Assembly (NCBI RefSeq): GCF_006440675.2
Contig: NZ_CP083951.1
Span: 5,117,501 to 5,181,500, forward strand
Origin: Mesorhizobium sp. B2-8-5
GTDB lineage: Bacteria; Pseudomonadota; Alphaproteobacteria; Rhizobiales; Rhizobiaceae
DNA length: 64,000 nucleotides
Direction: 5' to 3'
In this document: positions 53,214 through 62,601 of the stretch, one piece after another
Position numbering within the stretch: the first letter of the stretch is position 1
Layout of the letters: each line of letters starts with the position of its first letter
The notes under the pieces: generated by a model
The model's database searches: none
What the model was told of the DNA's origin: nothing
The model's input: only the letters and a program-made list of their open reading frames with translations
Translations under genes and position numbers: made by a program

Positions 53214-53918
53214 TTGCGCCGCGCCGACAGACTGTTTCAGATCATCCAGATCCTGCGGCGCTCGAGCCGGCCGATCACCGCCGGCCAGATCGCCGAAGAG
53301 CTCGAAATCTCGCGCCGCTCGGTCTATCGCGACATCGCCGACCTCATCGGACAGCGCGTGCCGATCCAGGGCGAGGCCGGCCTCGGTTATGTGCTCGACC
53401 GCGACTACGACATGCCGCCGCTGATGCTGACGCCGGACGAGCTGGAGGCGGCGGTGCTCGGCGCGCAATGGGTGGCCGACAAGGGCGATGCGGTGCTGGC
53501 GGGCGCGGCGCGCGACCTGATCGCCAAGATCACCACCGTCGTACCCGAGCGGCTGCGCCCCTTCGTCAGCCAGCCCAGCGTCGGCGCGCCGCTCAGCCGC
53601 GCGAGCCTGCCCGACGGGCTGGATATCGCGCGGGCGCGGGCCTCGATCCGCAACGGCCACAAGATCCGTATCTTCTACCGCAACGAACAGGGCGACGAGA
53701 GTGAGCGCGTCGTCTGGCCGACGATGATCGGCTATGCCGAAACGGTGCGGCTGCTCGCCGCCTGGTGCGAGCTGCGCCAGGATTTCCGTCATTTCCGCAC
53801 CGACCGGATATCCGCCGCGACTTTTCTCGACGAGCGCATCGGCTGCCGGCCGGCTGAGCTGCGCGGCCGCTGGAAACGGCACATGGAAGCGCAGGGAATT
53901 CAACTGCCGCAAAGCTAG
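53214..53918 (+). CDS. WYL-domain (YafY-type) transcriptional regulator
   Basis: 234 residues from TTG 53214 (AGGAGA 7 bases upstream). DeoR-like HTH (RRADRLFQIIQILRRSSRPI, LEISRRSVYRDIADL), then a WYL-type domain (ARASIRNGHKIRIFYRNEQG, WPTMIGYAETVRLLAAWCEL). Binds an unknown effector and regulates neighbouring genes; the VOC gene is the likely target. Confidence 0.87.
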   Translation: MRRADRLFQIIQILRRSSRPITAGQIAEELEISRRSVYRDIADLIGQRVPIQGEAGLGYVLDRDYDMPPLMLTPDELEAAVLGAQWVADKGDAVLAGAARDLIAKITTVVPERLRPFVSQPSVGAPLSRASLPDGLDIARARASIRNGHKIRIFYRNEQGDESERVVWPTMIGYAETVRLLAAWCELRQDFRHFRTDRISAATFLDERIGCRPAELRGRWKRHMEAQGIQLPQS

Positions 53919-54092
53919 CTGGCCACTAACTTGCTGGTTGGAAACGCTTTGAGCGGCGAAAGCTTGCGTTCCTTCGCGCAACCGTCGTCGCCTCACTCTC
54001 GACTTTCGCCGCAATCGACCCGCGTCCTCTTTTCATGCAATCTCGCCCAGCGGCGATCATGGGGAGATCTGCGCCGCCGAGGGAGGATTGCG

Positions 54093-55751
54093 ATGACCAA
54101 GACGCAAGCGCGGCCGCGCTATGAGGATGCCGTTGCGCAATTCCGCATCGAGGACGAGATCGCGCGCCTTCATGGCGACCCGGCCACCGGCATCAACGCC
54201 TATGTCGAATGCTGCGGTCGCTACACGGGCGAGAGCCGGCTGGCGCTCCGCGCGATCTCGGCCGGCGGGGAATTGCGCGAATATTCCTTCGACGACCTCG
54301 CCGACATGTCCGGCCGCGTCGGCACAATGCTGAAGGAACTTGGCGTACGGCCTGGCGATGTCGTGGCGGGCATGCTGCCGCGCATCCCTGAATTGGGGGC
54401 GCTGATCCTCGGCACATGGCGCGTCGGCGCGGTCTACCAGCCTCTGTTCACGGCTTTCGGGCCGAAGGCGGTCGAGCATCGCCTGAGCTACAGCAAGGCC
54501 AGGCTGGTGGTGACCAATCCCGCCAACCGCGCCAAGCTCGACGAGGTGGAGAACCGTCCGCGCATCGCCACCATCCTTGGCCGCGGCGACATGCTGCCCG
54601 CCGGCGACATCGATTTCCGCGCGGCGCTCGCGACCGCCTCCCCCGACTGCGAGCCCGTGATGCGCAAGGGCCCGGACCTGTTCATGATGATGTCGACCTC
54701 CGGCACCACCGGGCACCCGAAGGGCGTGCCGGTGCCGCTCAGCGCGCTGCTCGCCTTCGGCGCCTATATGCGCGACGCGATCGGGCTCACGCCCGACGAC
54801 ATCTTCTGGAACATCGCCGATCCCGGCTGGGCCTATGGGCTCTACTACGCCATCACGGGGCCGTTGCAGCTCGGCATCGCCACCACCTTCTACGAAGGCG
54901 CCTTCAACGCCCAATCGACCTACGACATCATCGAGCGCCTGGCCGTCACCAGCCTCGCCGGCTCGCCGACGGCCTATCGCTTGCTGATGGCGGAAGGGCC
55001 CGAGGCCGCGGCGCGCGTCAAAGGCAGGTTGCGCGTCGTGAGCAGCGCCGGCGAACCGCTCAACCCGGAAGTGATCCGCTGGTTCGACGCCAACCTCGCC
55101 GCGCCGATCCACGACCATTACGGCCAGACCGAGAACGGCATGATGGTCAACAACCATCATGGGCTGGCGCATATCGTGCGCACAGGCTCGGCCGGCTTCG
55201 CCACGCCGGGCTACCGCATGGTGGTTCTGGATGACGAAGGCAACGAGCTCGGCCCCAACCAGCCGGGCGTGCTCGCGGTCGATATCGCCAGATCGCCGCT
55301 GCGCTGGTTCGGCGGCTACCACGAGGCCGAGACGCCGGCGATCGTGGGCGGCTATTATCGCACCGGCGACACGGTGGAATATGAGCCGGACGGCTCGGTC
55401 TCCTTCATCGGCCGGGCCGATGACGTCATCACCTCGTCCGGCTACCGCATCGGGCCGTTCGATGTCGAAAGCGCGCTGATAGAGCATCCGGCGGTGAACG
55501 AGGCGGCGGTGGTCGGCGTGCCCGATCCGCAGCGCACCGAGATCGTCAAGGCCTTCGTGGTGCTGGCGCCCGCCTTCAAGGGCAGCGAGGCGCTGGCCGA
55601 GGAACTCGCCCAGCATGTGAAGAAGCGCCTGTCGGCGCATTCCTATCCGCGCGAGGTCGAGTTCGTCAGCGAACTGCCGAAGACACCAAGCGGCAAGATC
55701 CAGCGGTTCCTGCTGCGGAAGGCCGAGGTGGAGAAGCGCAAAGCGGAATAA
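54093..55751 (+). CDS. Acyl-CoA synthetase (AMP-forming)
   Basis: 552 residues from ATG 54093 with GGGAGGA. ANL-superfamily motifs: MMSTSGTTGHPKGVP, HDHYGQTENGM, YRTGDTVEYEPDG, GRADDVITSSGYRIGPFDVE, and the catalytic Lys of TPSGKIQRFLLR. Most like medium/short-chain acyl- or acetate-CoA ligases (AcsM type). Activates a carboxylic acid with ATP and CoA. Alone. Confidence 0.92.
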   Translation: MTKTQARPRYEDAVAQFRIEDEIARLHGDPATGINAYVECCGRYTGESRLALRAISAGGELREYSFDDLADMSGRVGTMLKELGVRPGDVVAGMLPRIPELGALILGTWRVGAVYQPLFTAFGPKAVEHRLSYSKARLVVTNPANRAKLDEVENRPRIATILGRGDMLPAGDIDFRAALATASPDCEPVMRKGPDLFMMMSTSGTTGHPKGVPVPLSALLAFGAYMRDAIGLTPDDIFWNIADPGWAYGLYYAITGPLQLGIATTFYEGAFNAQSTYDIIERLAVTSLAGSPTAYRLLMAEGPEAAARVKGRLRVVSSAGEPLNPEVIRWFDANLAAPIHDHYGQTENGMMVNNHHGLAHIVRTGSAGFATPGYRMVVLDDEGNELGPNQPGVLAVDIARSPLRWFGGYHEAETPAIVGGYYRTGDTVEYEPDGSVSFIGRADDVITSSGYRIGPFDVESALIEHPAVNEAAVVGVPDPQRTEIVKAFVVLAPAFKGSEALAEELAQHVKKRLSAHSYPREVEFVSELPKTPSGKIQRFLLRKAEVEKRKAE

Positions 55752-55844
55752 AGATTTGCCGCTGCCTTGATTTCCGCCACGCAAAAGCCGCCAAGTCGGG
55801 CGATGGCTCGCAAGGGTTCTTGATCGCTTATCTTGGGATGCAGC

Positions 55845-56738
55845 ATGCGGTTGGTTTTAACGCTTCTCTTTGCACTGGCGGGCAGCACGGCGCTCGCCGC
55901 CTCGCCGGAAGACGATTACGTCGCGGCGCGCGACAAGGCGATTGCCGACATCACCGCGCAGGAAAGCGCGAACAGCGCAATCGAAACCCTCGATGCCCAG
56001 AACGAGAAGGCGCTGGCCGACCTGCAGCAGCGTCTCGCCGCCATTCTCGGCCCGCTTGCGGTCAAGGGCTTTCCAACGACGGGCACCATGAACATCGAAA
56101 GCCTCAACGCTTCCGACATCGGCTATGGCATGCTGGACGGGCTGCGATATGCCCAGAGCGACGACGGTCCGAGCATCGTCGTCTCGACGCGCGGGCTGAC
56201 CGAGCGCTGGCTCAAATCCAAATCGGCCGAAACGGAAGCAGATTTCAAGCTGCCCGCCGATATCGGCGCGGCGCTGAAGCTCGACAGTTTCTACACCCAG
56301 GCCATCGGCAGCGACGCGGCATTCTCCGGCACGCTCGATTTTTCGCTGAAGAAGCCCGACGGCGCCGATGCGGCGGTCGCCCGGCTCGGTGGCTGGACCC
56401 AGGATGTCGGACCGATCTACGACCAGCACGTCGTCGTGGCGGTCGTGAAGGGCGACCGCGTGCTGATTGCCGAAGCGCCCGCCTCGCCCGCCGTGCCGAA
56501 GATCGCGGCGTGCGGTTCGCTGTGGGCAGCCGCCGACGCCGCCGCGCAGAAAACCCAGCAGAGCGATGATGGCGCGGACCAGGACGACTCGACCGCCACC
56601 GATGCCGCCAACGCCGCCTGGGAAAAGGGCGACGCCGACTACCGCGCCTGCATGGCCCAGCGCCTGCCAGGTGATCCGTCCTTCCCGGCGCTGCTCAAGC
56701 AGGCGCAGGATCTTGCCGACGGCATGGCGGGGCAATAG
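55845..56738 (+). CDS. Exported protein, unknown function
   Basis: 297 residues from ATG 55845. Signal peptide ends near ALAASPED; a coiled segment follows (NEKALADLQQRLAAILG). The rest is an alpha/beta region with two Cys. No family recognised. Confidence 0.75.
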   Translation: MRLVLTLLFALAGSTALAASPEDDYVAARDKAIADITAQESANSAIETLDAQNEKALADLQQRLAAILGPLAVKGFPTTGTMNIESLNASDIGYGMLDGLRYAQSDDGPSIVVSTRGLTERWLKSKSAETEADFKLPADIGAALKLDSFYTQAIGSDAAFSGTLDFSLKKPDGADAAVARLGGWTQDVGPIYDQHVVVAVVKGDRVLIAEAPASPAVPKIAACGSLWAAADAAAQKTQQSDDGADQDDSTATDAANAAWEKGDADYRACMAQRLPGDPSFPALLKQAQDLADGMAGQ

Positions 56739-56774
56739 CCGGCAGAGCGATCTCCGGAATTACGCAGCGATTTC

Positions 56775-58199
56775 TCAGCTTCCGTTTGCCCGCATGTTGC
56801 GCCGAGCAACACGCCGGGCGGTGGCGCGCCCCGCTTCCGCGATGATCCCATTGGCCTGAGGCGGGGCATCCTTGCGCGACCTTGCGTCGGTCACCCTATG
56901 CAGCCGCTCGTAAGGCAGCAATTCCCGGATGCGGGCATTGAGCGCTTCGACTTCGGCGTGCAGATCCTCGCATTCCTGCTTCTGGATATCGAGCTGGATC
57001 TGCTCGGACGCCTGCTGCAGCGAAAGCTGTGAGAGATTGGTGCTGACCGCGGACAGGTTCTTCTTGTCGGTTTCGCTCTCGTCCTTGAGAACGGCGAGCC
57101 TTTCCTCCGCAATCTGGCGTTCGGTGACGGCATCGTTCAACTGCGCCCTGAGCCTGGCGATCTCGGCCGTGGCTTCGTCGTTGTCGGCGGAGACGTGATC
57201 CAGGCGCGATTGCAGTTCCTGGATCTCAGCACGCAAACCGCGCATTTCCGCCTGACCGCGCGCCAGTTCGGCGGCACTGTCGCTTTCGGCGATCCGCGCC
57301 ATCTCGGCGGTTTCGGCAAGCTTGGCTTGCGTTGCCTCCAGCGTTTTCTGCAGTCGGGTTTCCTCTTTTTCGTGGTTGCCGAGTTGAGCCATCAGCTCGG
57401 CGATGTGAGCGGTTTCGCCGGCGTGGGTTGCCGCGAATTCGTCGAACCTGTGCCGGGCCTCCTCCTCGCGCTTTTGCGCCTGCTCCAGATCGACCGAGAG
57501 GCCGACCTGCTTTTCGCGCAGCAGCTTGTTCTCGGCGCCGCGTCTGTCGAGCTCCACTGTTTTGGCCGCCAGAGCCTTGGCGATCTCGCCGAACTCCGTC
57601 TCGCGCCTGGTGCTCTCGTTGCCCATCTCCACCAGCTCCAGGCGCACGGCCGCAAGCGCTGAGCGCAGTTGCTCCCGGTCCTGAACGAGACTCGCCTCGC
57701 GCTGCTGCCACGCCTCGGCCGCGCCGTCGCGTTCGCGCTGCCTGCGGGCGGCGTCAAGCAGTTGTTCTGAAAGCGTTTTGTGTTCCGTGGTGAGGGCGAG
57801 GTTTGCCAGTTCCAGCTCGTTGGAGCGCAACACGTCGCGATGGAACACGTTGAGGACTTCGCGCGTCATATGGTGCGCGGTGGCGATCTCGGCCAGCTTC
57901 GCCTCGATCTCCTGCAGATGGCTCTGGCCATCCCGGAAAAGCCCGGCGACGGCCTCCAGCGCGGCCAGCCGCGTCTGGGTATGCGGTGTCAGCCGCGATG
58001 TCGCTGTGCCGGACGGCTCTTCAGCAGGCGGATTCTCGTCGCTTGCCACCAGTTCCTGGCCGGCAACGGCATCGTCCTCCGAGGGCTGCTGTTCATCATC
58101 TTTAAGAACGTCCTCGAATGCTTCCGCCAGATCCGATTGGAGTTCCTGAAATTCCTTATCGACGTCCTCGGCCCGCTTGATCAGAGACTTGAAATTCAT
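56775..58199 (-). CDS. Long coiled-coil protein
   Basis: 474 residues from ATG 58199 (GTG 58202 is adjacent), AAGGAA upstream. After an acidic N-terminus, almost all of the protein is predicted coiled coil (REEEARHRFDEFAATHAGE, LEATQAKLAETAEMARIAES). The end is basic (TARRVARRNMR). No signal or membrane segment. Could be a cytoplasmic scaffold; function unknown. Confidence 0.8.
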   Translation of the reverse strand: MNFKSLIKRAEDVDKEFQELQSDLAEAFEDVLKDDEQQPSEDDAVAGQELVASDENPPAEEPSGTATSRLTPHTQTRLAALEAVAGLFRDGQSHLQEIEAKLAEIATAHHMTREVLNVFHRDVLRSNELELANLALTTEHKTLSEQLLDAARRQRERDGAAEAWQQREASLVQDREQLRSALAAVRLELVEMGNESTRRETEFGEIAKALAAKTVELDRRGAENKLLREKQVGLSVDLEQAQKREEEARHRFDEFAATHAGETAHIAELMAQLGNHEKEETRLQKTLEATQAKLAETAEMARIAESDSAAELARGQAEMRGLRAEIQELQSRLDHVSADNDEATAEIARLRAQLNDAVTERQIAEERLAVLKDESETDKKNLSAVSTNLSQLSLQQASEQIQLDIQKQECEDLHAEVEALNARIRELLPYERLHRVTDARSRKDAPPQANGIIAEAGRATARRVARRNMRANGS

Positions 58200-58723
58200 C
58201 ACGGCACATTCCTTACGATCGACGACACACCTTTTACGCTCGCCCCAAGCGTACTTAACGAATTGCTAATCTATCCCTTTACCTTCGGTTCGGGAAGCCT
58301 GGGCAAAGGAAACCAGAATTAAGGTTATCGCCGGTCCCAACCTTATGCGGTTCCGCCCTAGGTGATCCCTTCTTCCGCTCTTAACATATGTTAGTTTTCT
58401 CTCAGGGCAGGTGCTGAAAGCATGCTCAGCAAAAGGGAAAGACAGCGAGCTGCTTGTCATCATTCACATGAGCGATGCGAAGACTTTCAAAGCCACAAAC
58501 GAGCACTAAAAACAAAGTCCCCCTGCCGATCCGATCGCAGAGCGTTCGATGGAGTCGGCTTTCCACATACCTCTCGCCGCCTCTTGTTGCCTTCCCCTCG
58601 CATCCCGATATTGTCCTGCCGAAGCCGGTCCCGCCCGGGCCGCGGCACAATTGAACAATCGTGGGATGAATCCCCGAAACGCTTCTGGCGCGTCAGGCAG
58701 AGTGGAGATTTGGGAAAGGCGAG
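58200..58723. other. Gap upstream of htpG
   Basis: No gene is supported. It holds the leader of the coiled-coil gene and a candidate heat-shock promoter at 58581-58612. Confidence 0.4.
58581..58612 (+). promoter_or_regulatory. Possible RpoH (heat-shock) promoter of htpG
   Basis: CTCTTG and CCCGATAT, 17 bases apart, approach the heat-shock sigma pattern, 112 bases before the htpG start. htpG is a classic heat-shock gene. Match is partial. Confidence 0.35.
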
Positions 58724-60610
58724 ATGACGGATCAGAATACGGAAACCAGGACATTCGAGGCGGACGTCTCGCGGCTGCTGCACATGATGGTGCATTCGGT
58801 CTATTCGGACCGTGACGTCTTCCTGCGCGAGCTGATCTCCAACGCGGCCGATGCCTGCGAGAAGCTGCGCTTCGAGGCGGTGAGCCGGCCCGAGTTGCTG
58901 GGTGACGATGCCAAGCCGCGCATCACGATCGCGGCCGACCCGGACAACAGAGAGCTTGTCGTCGAGGACAATGGCATCGGCATGAGCCGCGACGAGATGG
59001 CGGAGGCGCTGGGCACCATCGCGCGCTCCGGCACGCGCGCCTTCCTGGAGCGCGTAGAGGCCGGCAAGGCAGCGGAAGACACGCAGCTCATCGGCCAATT
59101 CGGCGTCGGGTTTTACTCGGCCTTCATGGTCGCCGACCGGGTCGACGTCATCAGCCGCCAGGCCGGCAGCGACGAGGCCTTCCGCTGGTCGTCCGACGGC
59201 AAGGGCACCTATGAAATCGCGCCGGCGCCGCTCGAGGCGGCGCCCAGGCGCGGCACCCGTGTGGTGCTGCATCTGATGGAGGACGCCTCTTCCTACACCA
59301 CGCCCTATCGGCTCGAGGGGCTGGCGAAGTCGCAGTCGGGCCATGTGCCGGTACCAATCACGCTCGTAGAGAAACCCGGCGGCGAGCCACGCGACATCGC
59401 CGACGGCACGGCGCTTTGGGTGCGCACGAAGAGCGAGATCAAGCCGGAGGAATACACCGATTTCTACCGCAGCATCGCCGGCCAGTACGACGAGCCGGCC
59501 TCGACCATCCATTTCCGCGCCGAGGGCCGGCAGGAATACAGCGTGCTCGCCTTCGTGCCGGGATCGCGGCCGTTCGACCTGTTCGACCAGGACCGCAAGG
59601 GCCGCATGAAGCTTTATGTGCGGCGCGTCTTCATCACCGACGACGCCGACGTGCTGCCGCGCTACTTGCGCTTCGTGCGCGGCCTGGTCGATTCCGCCGA
59701 CCTGCCGCTCAACGTGTCGCGCGAGATGATCCAGGAAAGCCCCCTGCTCGCCGCGATCCGCAAGGGCGTGACCAACCGCGTTCTCGGCGATCTCCTAAAG
59801 CTCGCCGACAACGATGCCGAAGCCTACGCCAAAATCTGGGAAAATTTCGGCGTCGTGCTGAAGGAAGGGCTTTACGAGGACTACGAGCGGCGCGAGCAGC
59901 TGCTGAAGCTTGCCCGCTTCCGCTCGACAGCGTCGGACGAACGCTGGCGCAGCCTTGCCGACTATGTTGGAGCGATGAAGGAAGGCCAGAAGGCGATCTT
60001 CTTCATGGCCGGCGACGACCGCGCCCGGCTGGAGGCCTCGCCGCAGCTCGAAGGGTTTCGCGCGCGCGGCATCGAGGTGCTGCTCCTCACCGACCCGGTC
60101 GACAGTTTCTGGGTGACGATGGCGCCGGAGTTCGACGGCAAGCCGTTCAAGTCGGTGACGCAGGGCGCGGCCGAGCTTGCCGATGTTGCGCTGCCCGAGG
60201 ACGCAGCAAAGCCGGATGCCGAGACGCCATCCTCCATCGCGACGTTCCTTGCCTTCGTGAAGACCACGCTCGGCGACGAGGTCTCGGACGTGAAGGCCTC
60301 CGACCGGCTGACCGAAAGCGCCGTCTGCCTGGTCGCGCCGGAGCATGGCCCGGACCGCCAGTTCGAACGTCTGCTCAACGCCGCCGGCCGGCTCGACAAG
60401 GCCGCCAAGCCGATCCTCGAGATCAACCCGCGCCATGAGCGCGTGGCGGCGCTGGCAAAGCTCGGCGACGAAGAAAAAGCGTTCAAGGAAGACGCAGCGC
60501 ACCTGCTCTACGACGAGGCGCGCGTGCTCGACGGCGACAAGCCGGCCGACGCCAGGGCCTTCTCGGCGCGCCTGGCGCGGCTGATCGATCGCGGCTTGGC
60601 GAGAGGGTGA
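58724..60610 (+). CDS. htpG: Molecular chaperone HtpG (Hsp90)
   Basis: 628 residues, normal length. ATP-site motifs: ELISNAADACEKLRF, VEDNGIGMSRDEM, GQFGVGFYSAFMV. Middle domain has LPLNVSREMIQESPLL. Dimeric ATP-driven chaperone in the cytoplasm. Confidence 0.96.
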   Translation: MTDQNTETRTFEADVSRLLHMMVHSVYSDRDVFLRELISNAADACEKLRFEAVSRPELLGDDAKPRITIAADPDNRELVVEDNGIGMSRDEMAEALGTIARSGTRAFLERVEAGKAAEDTQLIGQFGVGFYSAFMVADRVDVISRQAGSDEAFRWSSDGKGTYEIAPAPLEAAPRRGTRVVLHLMEDASSYTTPYRLEGLAKSQSGHVPVPITLVEKPGGEPRDIADGTALWVRTKSEIKPEEYTDFYRSIAGQYDEPASTIHFRAEGRQEYSVLAFVPGSRPFDLFDQDRKGRMKLYVRRVFITDDADVLPRYLRFVRGLVDSADLPLNVSREMIQESPLLAAIRKGVTNRVLGDLLKLADNDAEAYAKIWENFGVVLKEGLYEDYERREQLLKLARFRSTASDERWRSLADYVGAMKEGQKAIFFMAGDDRARLEASPQLEGFRARGIEVLLLTDPVDSFWVTMAPEFDGKPFKSVTQGAAELADVALPEDAAKPDAETPSSIATFLAFVKTTLGDEVSDVKASDRLTESAVCLVAPEHGPDRQFERLLNAAGRLDKAAKPILEINPRHERVAALAKLGDEEKAFKEDAAHLLYDEARVLDGDKPADARAFSARLARLIDRGLARG

Positions 60611-60728
60611 GCCCCCGGCGCCGCGCTTGCGCGGCCTGCCGGCGTCCAGTCGGAACTGGGCGCTGGCACATTTTCGGCAGCCCGCTTAGCTTTATCGTAT
60701 TCCTACGGCATGAGCGGCAGGTGTTCCT

Positions 60729-61409
60729 ATGAAGCGCATTGTTCTGGTCAGGCATTCGGAAGAGCCGGGCGACGATCATGTCCAGACGACGCTGGAGGCG
60801 AACGGCCATGCGATCACGACTGCGATGCCGTTCAAGGGCGATCCGATCGACCTCGGGTCCGTCGATGGAGCGGTGATCTATGGCGGTCCGTTCAATGTCT
60901 TCGACACCGACATACACCCGTTCCTAAACGACGAAGCCGCGCTGATCGAGCATTGCCTGGACAACGATCTGCCGCTGCTCGGCATCTGCCAGGGCGCGCA
61001 GCAGATCGCCTGGCATCTCGGCGCCGATGTCGGGCCGGTGGAAAGCGGCATCCGGGAGTTCGGCTATTTCGAGATCACGCCGACGGCCGAGGCCGGCGAT
61101 TTCCTCGACCGGCCGCTCTTCCTGCCGCAGAACCACTTTCATACTTTCGCCGTGCCGGCCGGCGCCGTGCATCTCGCTTCGAGCGACACGTTCCCCAATC
61201 AGGCGTTCCGGATCGGCGACAAGACCTATGCGCTGCAATTCCATGCCGAGCAGGGTCCGGCCGGCTTTCGGCGCTGGCAGGAACGGCAAGCCGCGCCCTA
61301 CGGAACGCTCGGCGCGCAGGACCGGGACGAACAGGACAGGTTGATGGCGGCCCACCACGCAGCGCAGCTTGCCTGGTTCAGCGGCTTTGTGACCAAGCTG
61401 TTCGGTTGA
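60729..61409 (+). CDS. Class I glutamine amidotransferase-like protein
   Basis: 226 residues. GATase nucleophile in LGICQGAQQIAWHLGA and catalytic His in QFHAEQGPAG. Resembles the GuaA-like stand-alone amidotransferases; the synthetase partner, if any, is not visible. Probably acts on a glutamyl amide. Confidence 0.88.
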   Translation: MKRIVLVRHSEEPGDDHVQTTLEANGHAITTAMPFKGDPIDLGSVDGAVIYGGPFNVFDTDIHPFLNDEAALIEHCLDNDLPLLGICQGAQQIAWHLGADVGPVESGIREFGYFEITPTAEAGDFLDRPLFLPQNHFHTFAVPAGAVHLASSDTFPNQAFRIGDKTYALQFHAEQGPAGFRRWQERQAAPYGTLGAQDRDEQDRLMAAHHAAQLAWFSGFVTKLFG

Positions 61410-61433
61410 GGCGCATTTGGTGGGAATTCGCGC

Positions 61434-62560
61434 ATGACCATAGACGGCGTCTGCGATCCGCGTTTTGCCGGAGTGCGCGATGCGTTCGCCTGGTGTTTCG
61501 CTCAAGGCCTCGAGCATGGCGGCGGCGTCTCGGTCGTGGCCCACGGCAGGACCGTCGTCGATCTCTGGGGCGGCCATGCGGATGCCGCGCGCACCCGCCC
61601 GTGGCGGCGTGACACGCTGGTCAACGTCTGGTCTTCGACCAAGGCGTCGTGGCGCTGGCGATCGCGATGCTGGTGGAGCGCGGCAAGCTGGATTATGCCG
61701 CACCGGTGGCGCGCTATTGGTCGGAATTCGCGGCGGGCGGCAAGGAATACATCACGCTAGACCAGGTGATGTCGCACCAGTCCGGGCTGAACGGTCTTGC
61801 CGTGCCGATGGATGAGGCTGGCCTGCTCGCCTGGGCGCCCTATGCCGACGCGCTTGCCACCATGTCGCCGCTATGGGAGCCCGGCAGCCGCTGCGTCTAC
61901 CATGCCCTGACCTACGGCCATCTTGCCGGCGAGGTGCTGCGGCGCGTCGACGGGCGCAGCATCGGCCGCTTCATCGCGGAAGAGATCGCAGTCCCGCTTG
62001 GGGCCGATTTCCATGTCGGCCTGCCGCAAGCCCAGGATTCCCGTGCCGCCGAGATGATCGAGGGCTCGAAGACGTCCGATTGGGTCGACTTCGTGCGCGC
62101 TTCTCCGTTTCCCCATGCATGCGACAACCCAACGCCCCGCGCGTTGGCGCCCAACGACCGCGCCTGGCGCGCCGCCGAGGTGCCGGGCGGCAACGGCCAG
62201 TCAACAGCTCATGCGCTAGCGCGTATCTACGGCATGATGGCGGCGGGCGGGAGCTTTGAGGGCAAGCCCCTGATCGGCCGCGCGGCGATCGAAGAAGCCG
62301 CGAGGCCGCGCTTTCGCGGCATGGACGACAGCTTCGCGCTGCCAGCCGCCTTCGCCGCCGGCTATCAGATCGAGGATCCTGTCTATGCCCGCCGCGCATC
62401 GCCGCAGACATTCGGCCATACCGGCTGGGGCGGCGCCATCGGCTTTGCCGACCCCGGCGCCGGGGTTGGGTTCGGCTATGTCACCAACCGCATGGTGGGT
62501 TTCGACGATGTGGACCCGCGCCGCAAGGCCCTGATCGACGCCGTCTACGACGCGCTCTGA
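61434..62560 (+). pseudogene. Beta-lactamase-family serine hydrolase with one-base frameshift
   Basis: From ATG 61434 the frame holds DLWGGHADAARTRPW and VNVWSSTK, the SxxK active site, then loses the family. The other frame resumes at once as VALAIAMLVERGKLDYAAPV and continues with MSHQSGLNGL, YHALTYGHLAGEVL and GHTGWGGAIGFADP to 62560. Restoring one G in the GG at 61643-61644 (AAGGCGTC to AAGGGCGTC) rejoins them. Either a true inactivation or a sequencing slip. Confidence 0.8.
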
Positions 62561-62601
62561 CGCCAGATGAAGCGCTGTCGGCCGAGGGCCGGCCCTGCTG
62601 C

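Noticed and set aside
54057..55784. 575-codon open frame on the minus strand
   Set aside because: Shadow of the acyl-CoA synthetase gene, caused by high GC.
58422..58727. 101-codon frame before htpG
   Set aside because: Weak ribosome site, basic composition and overlap with the likely htpG promoter.
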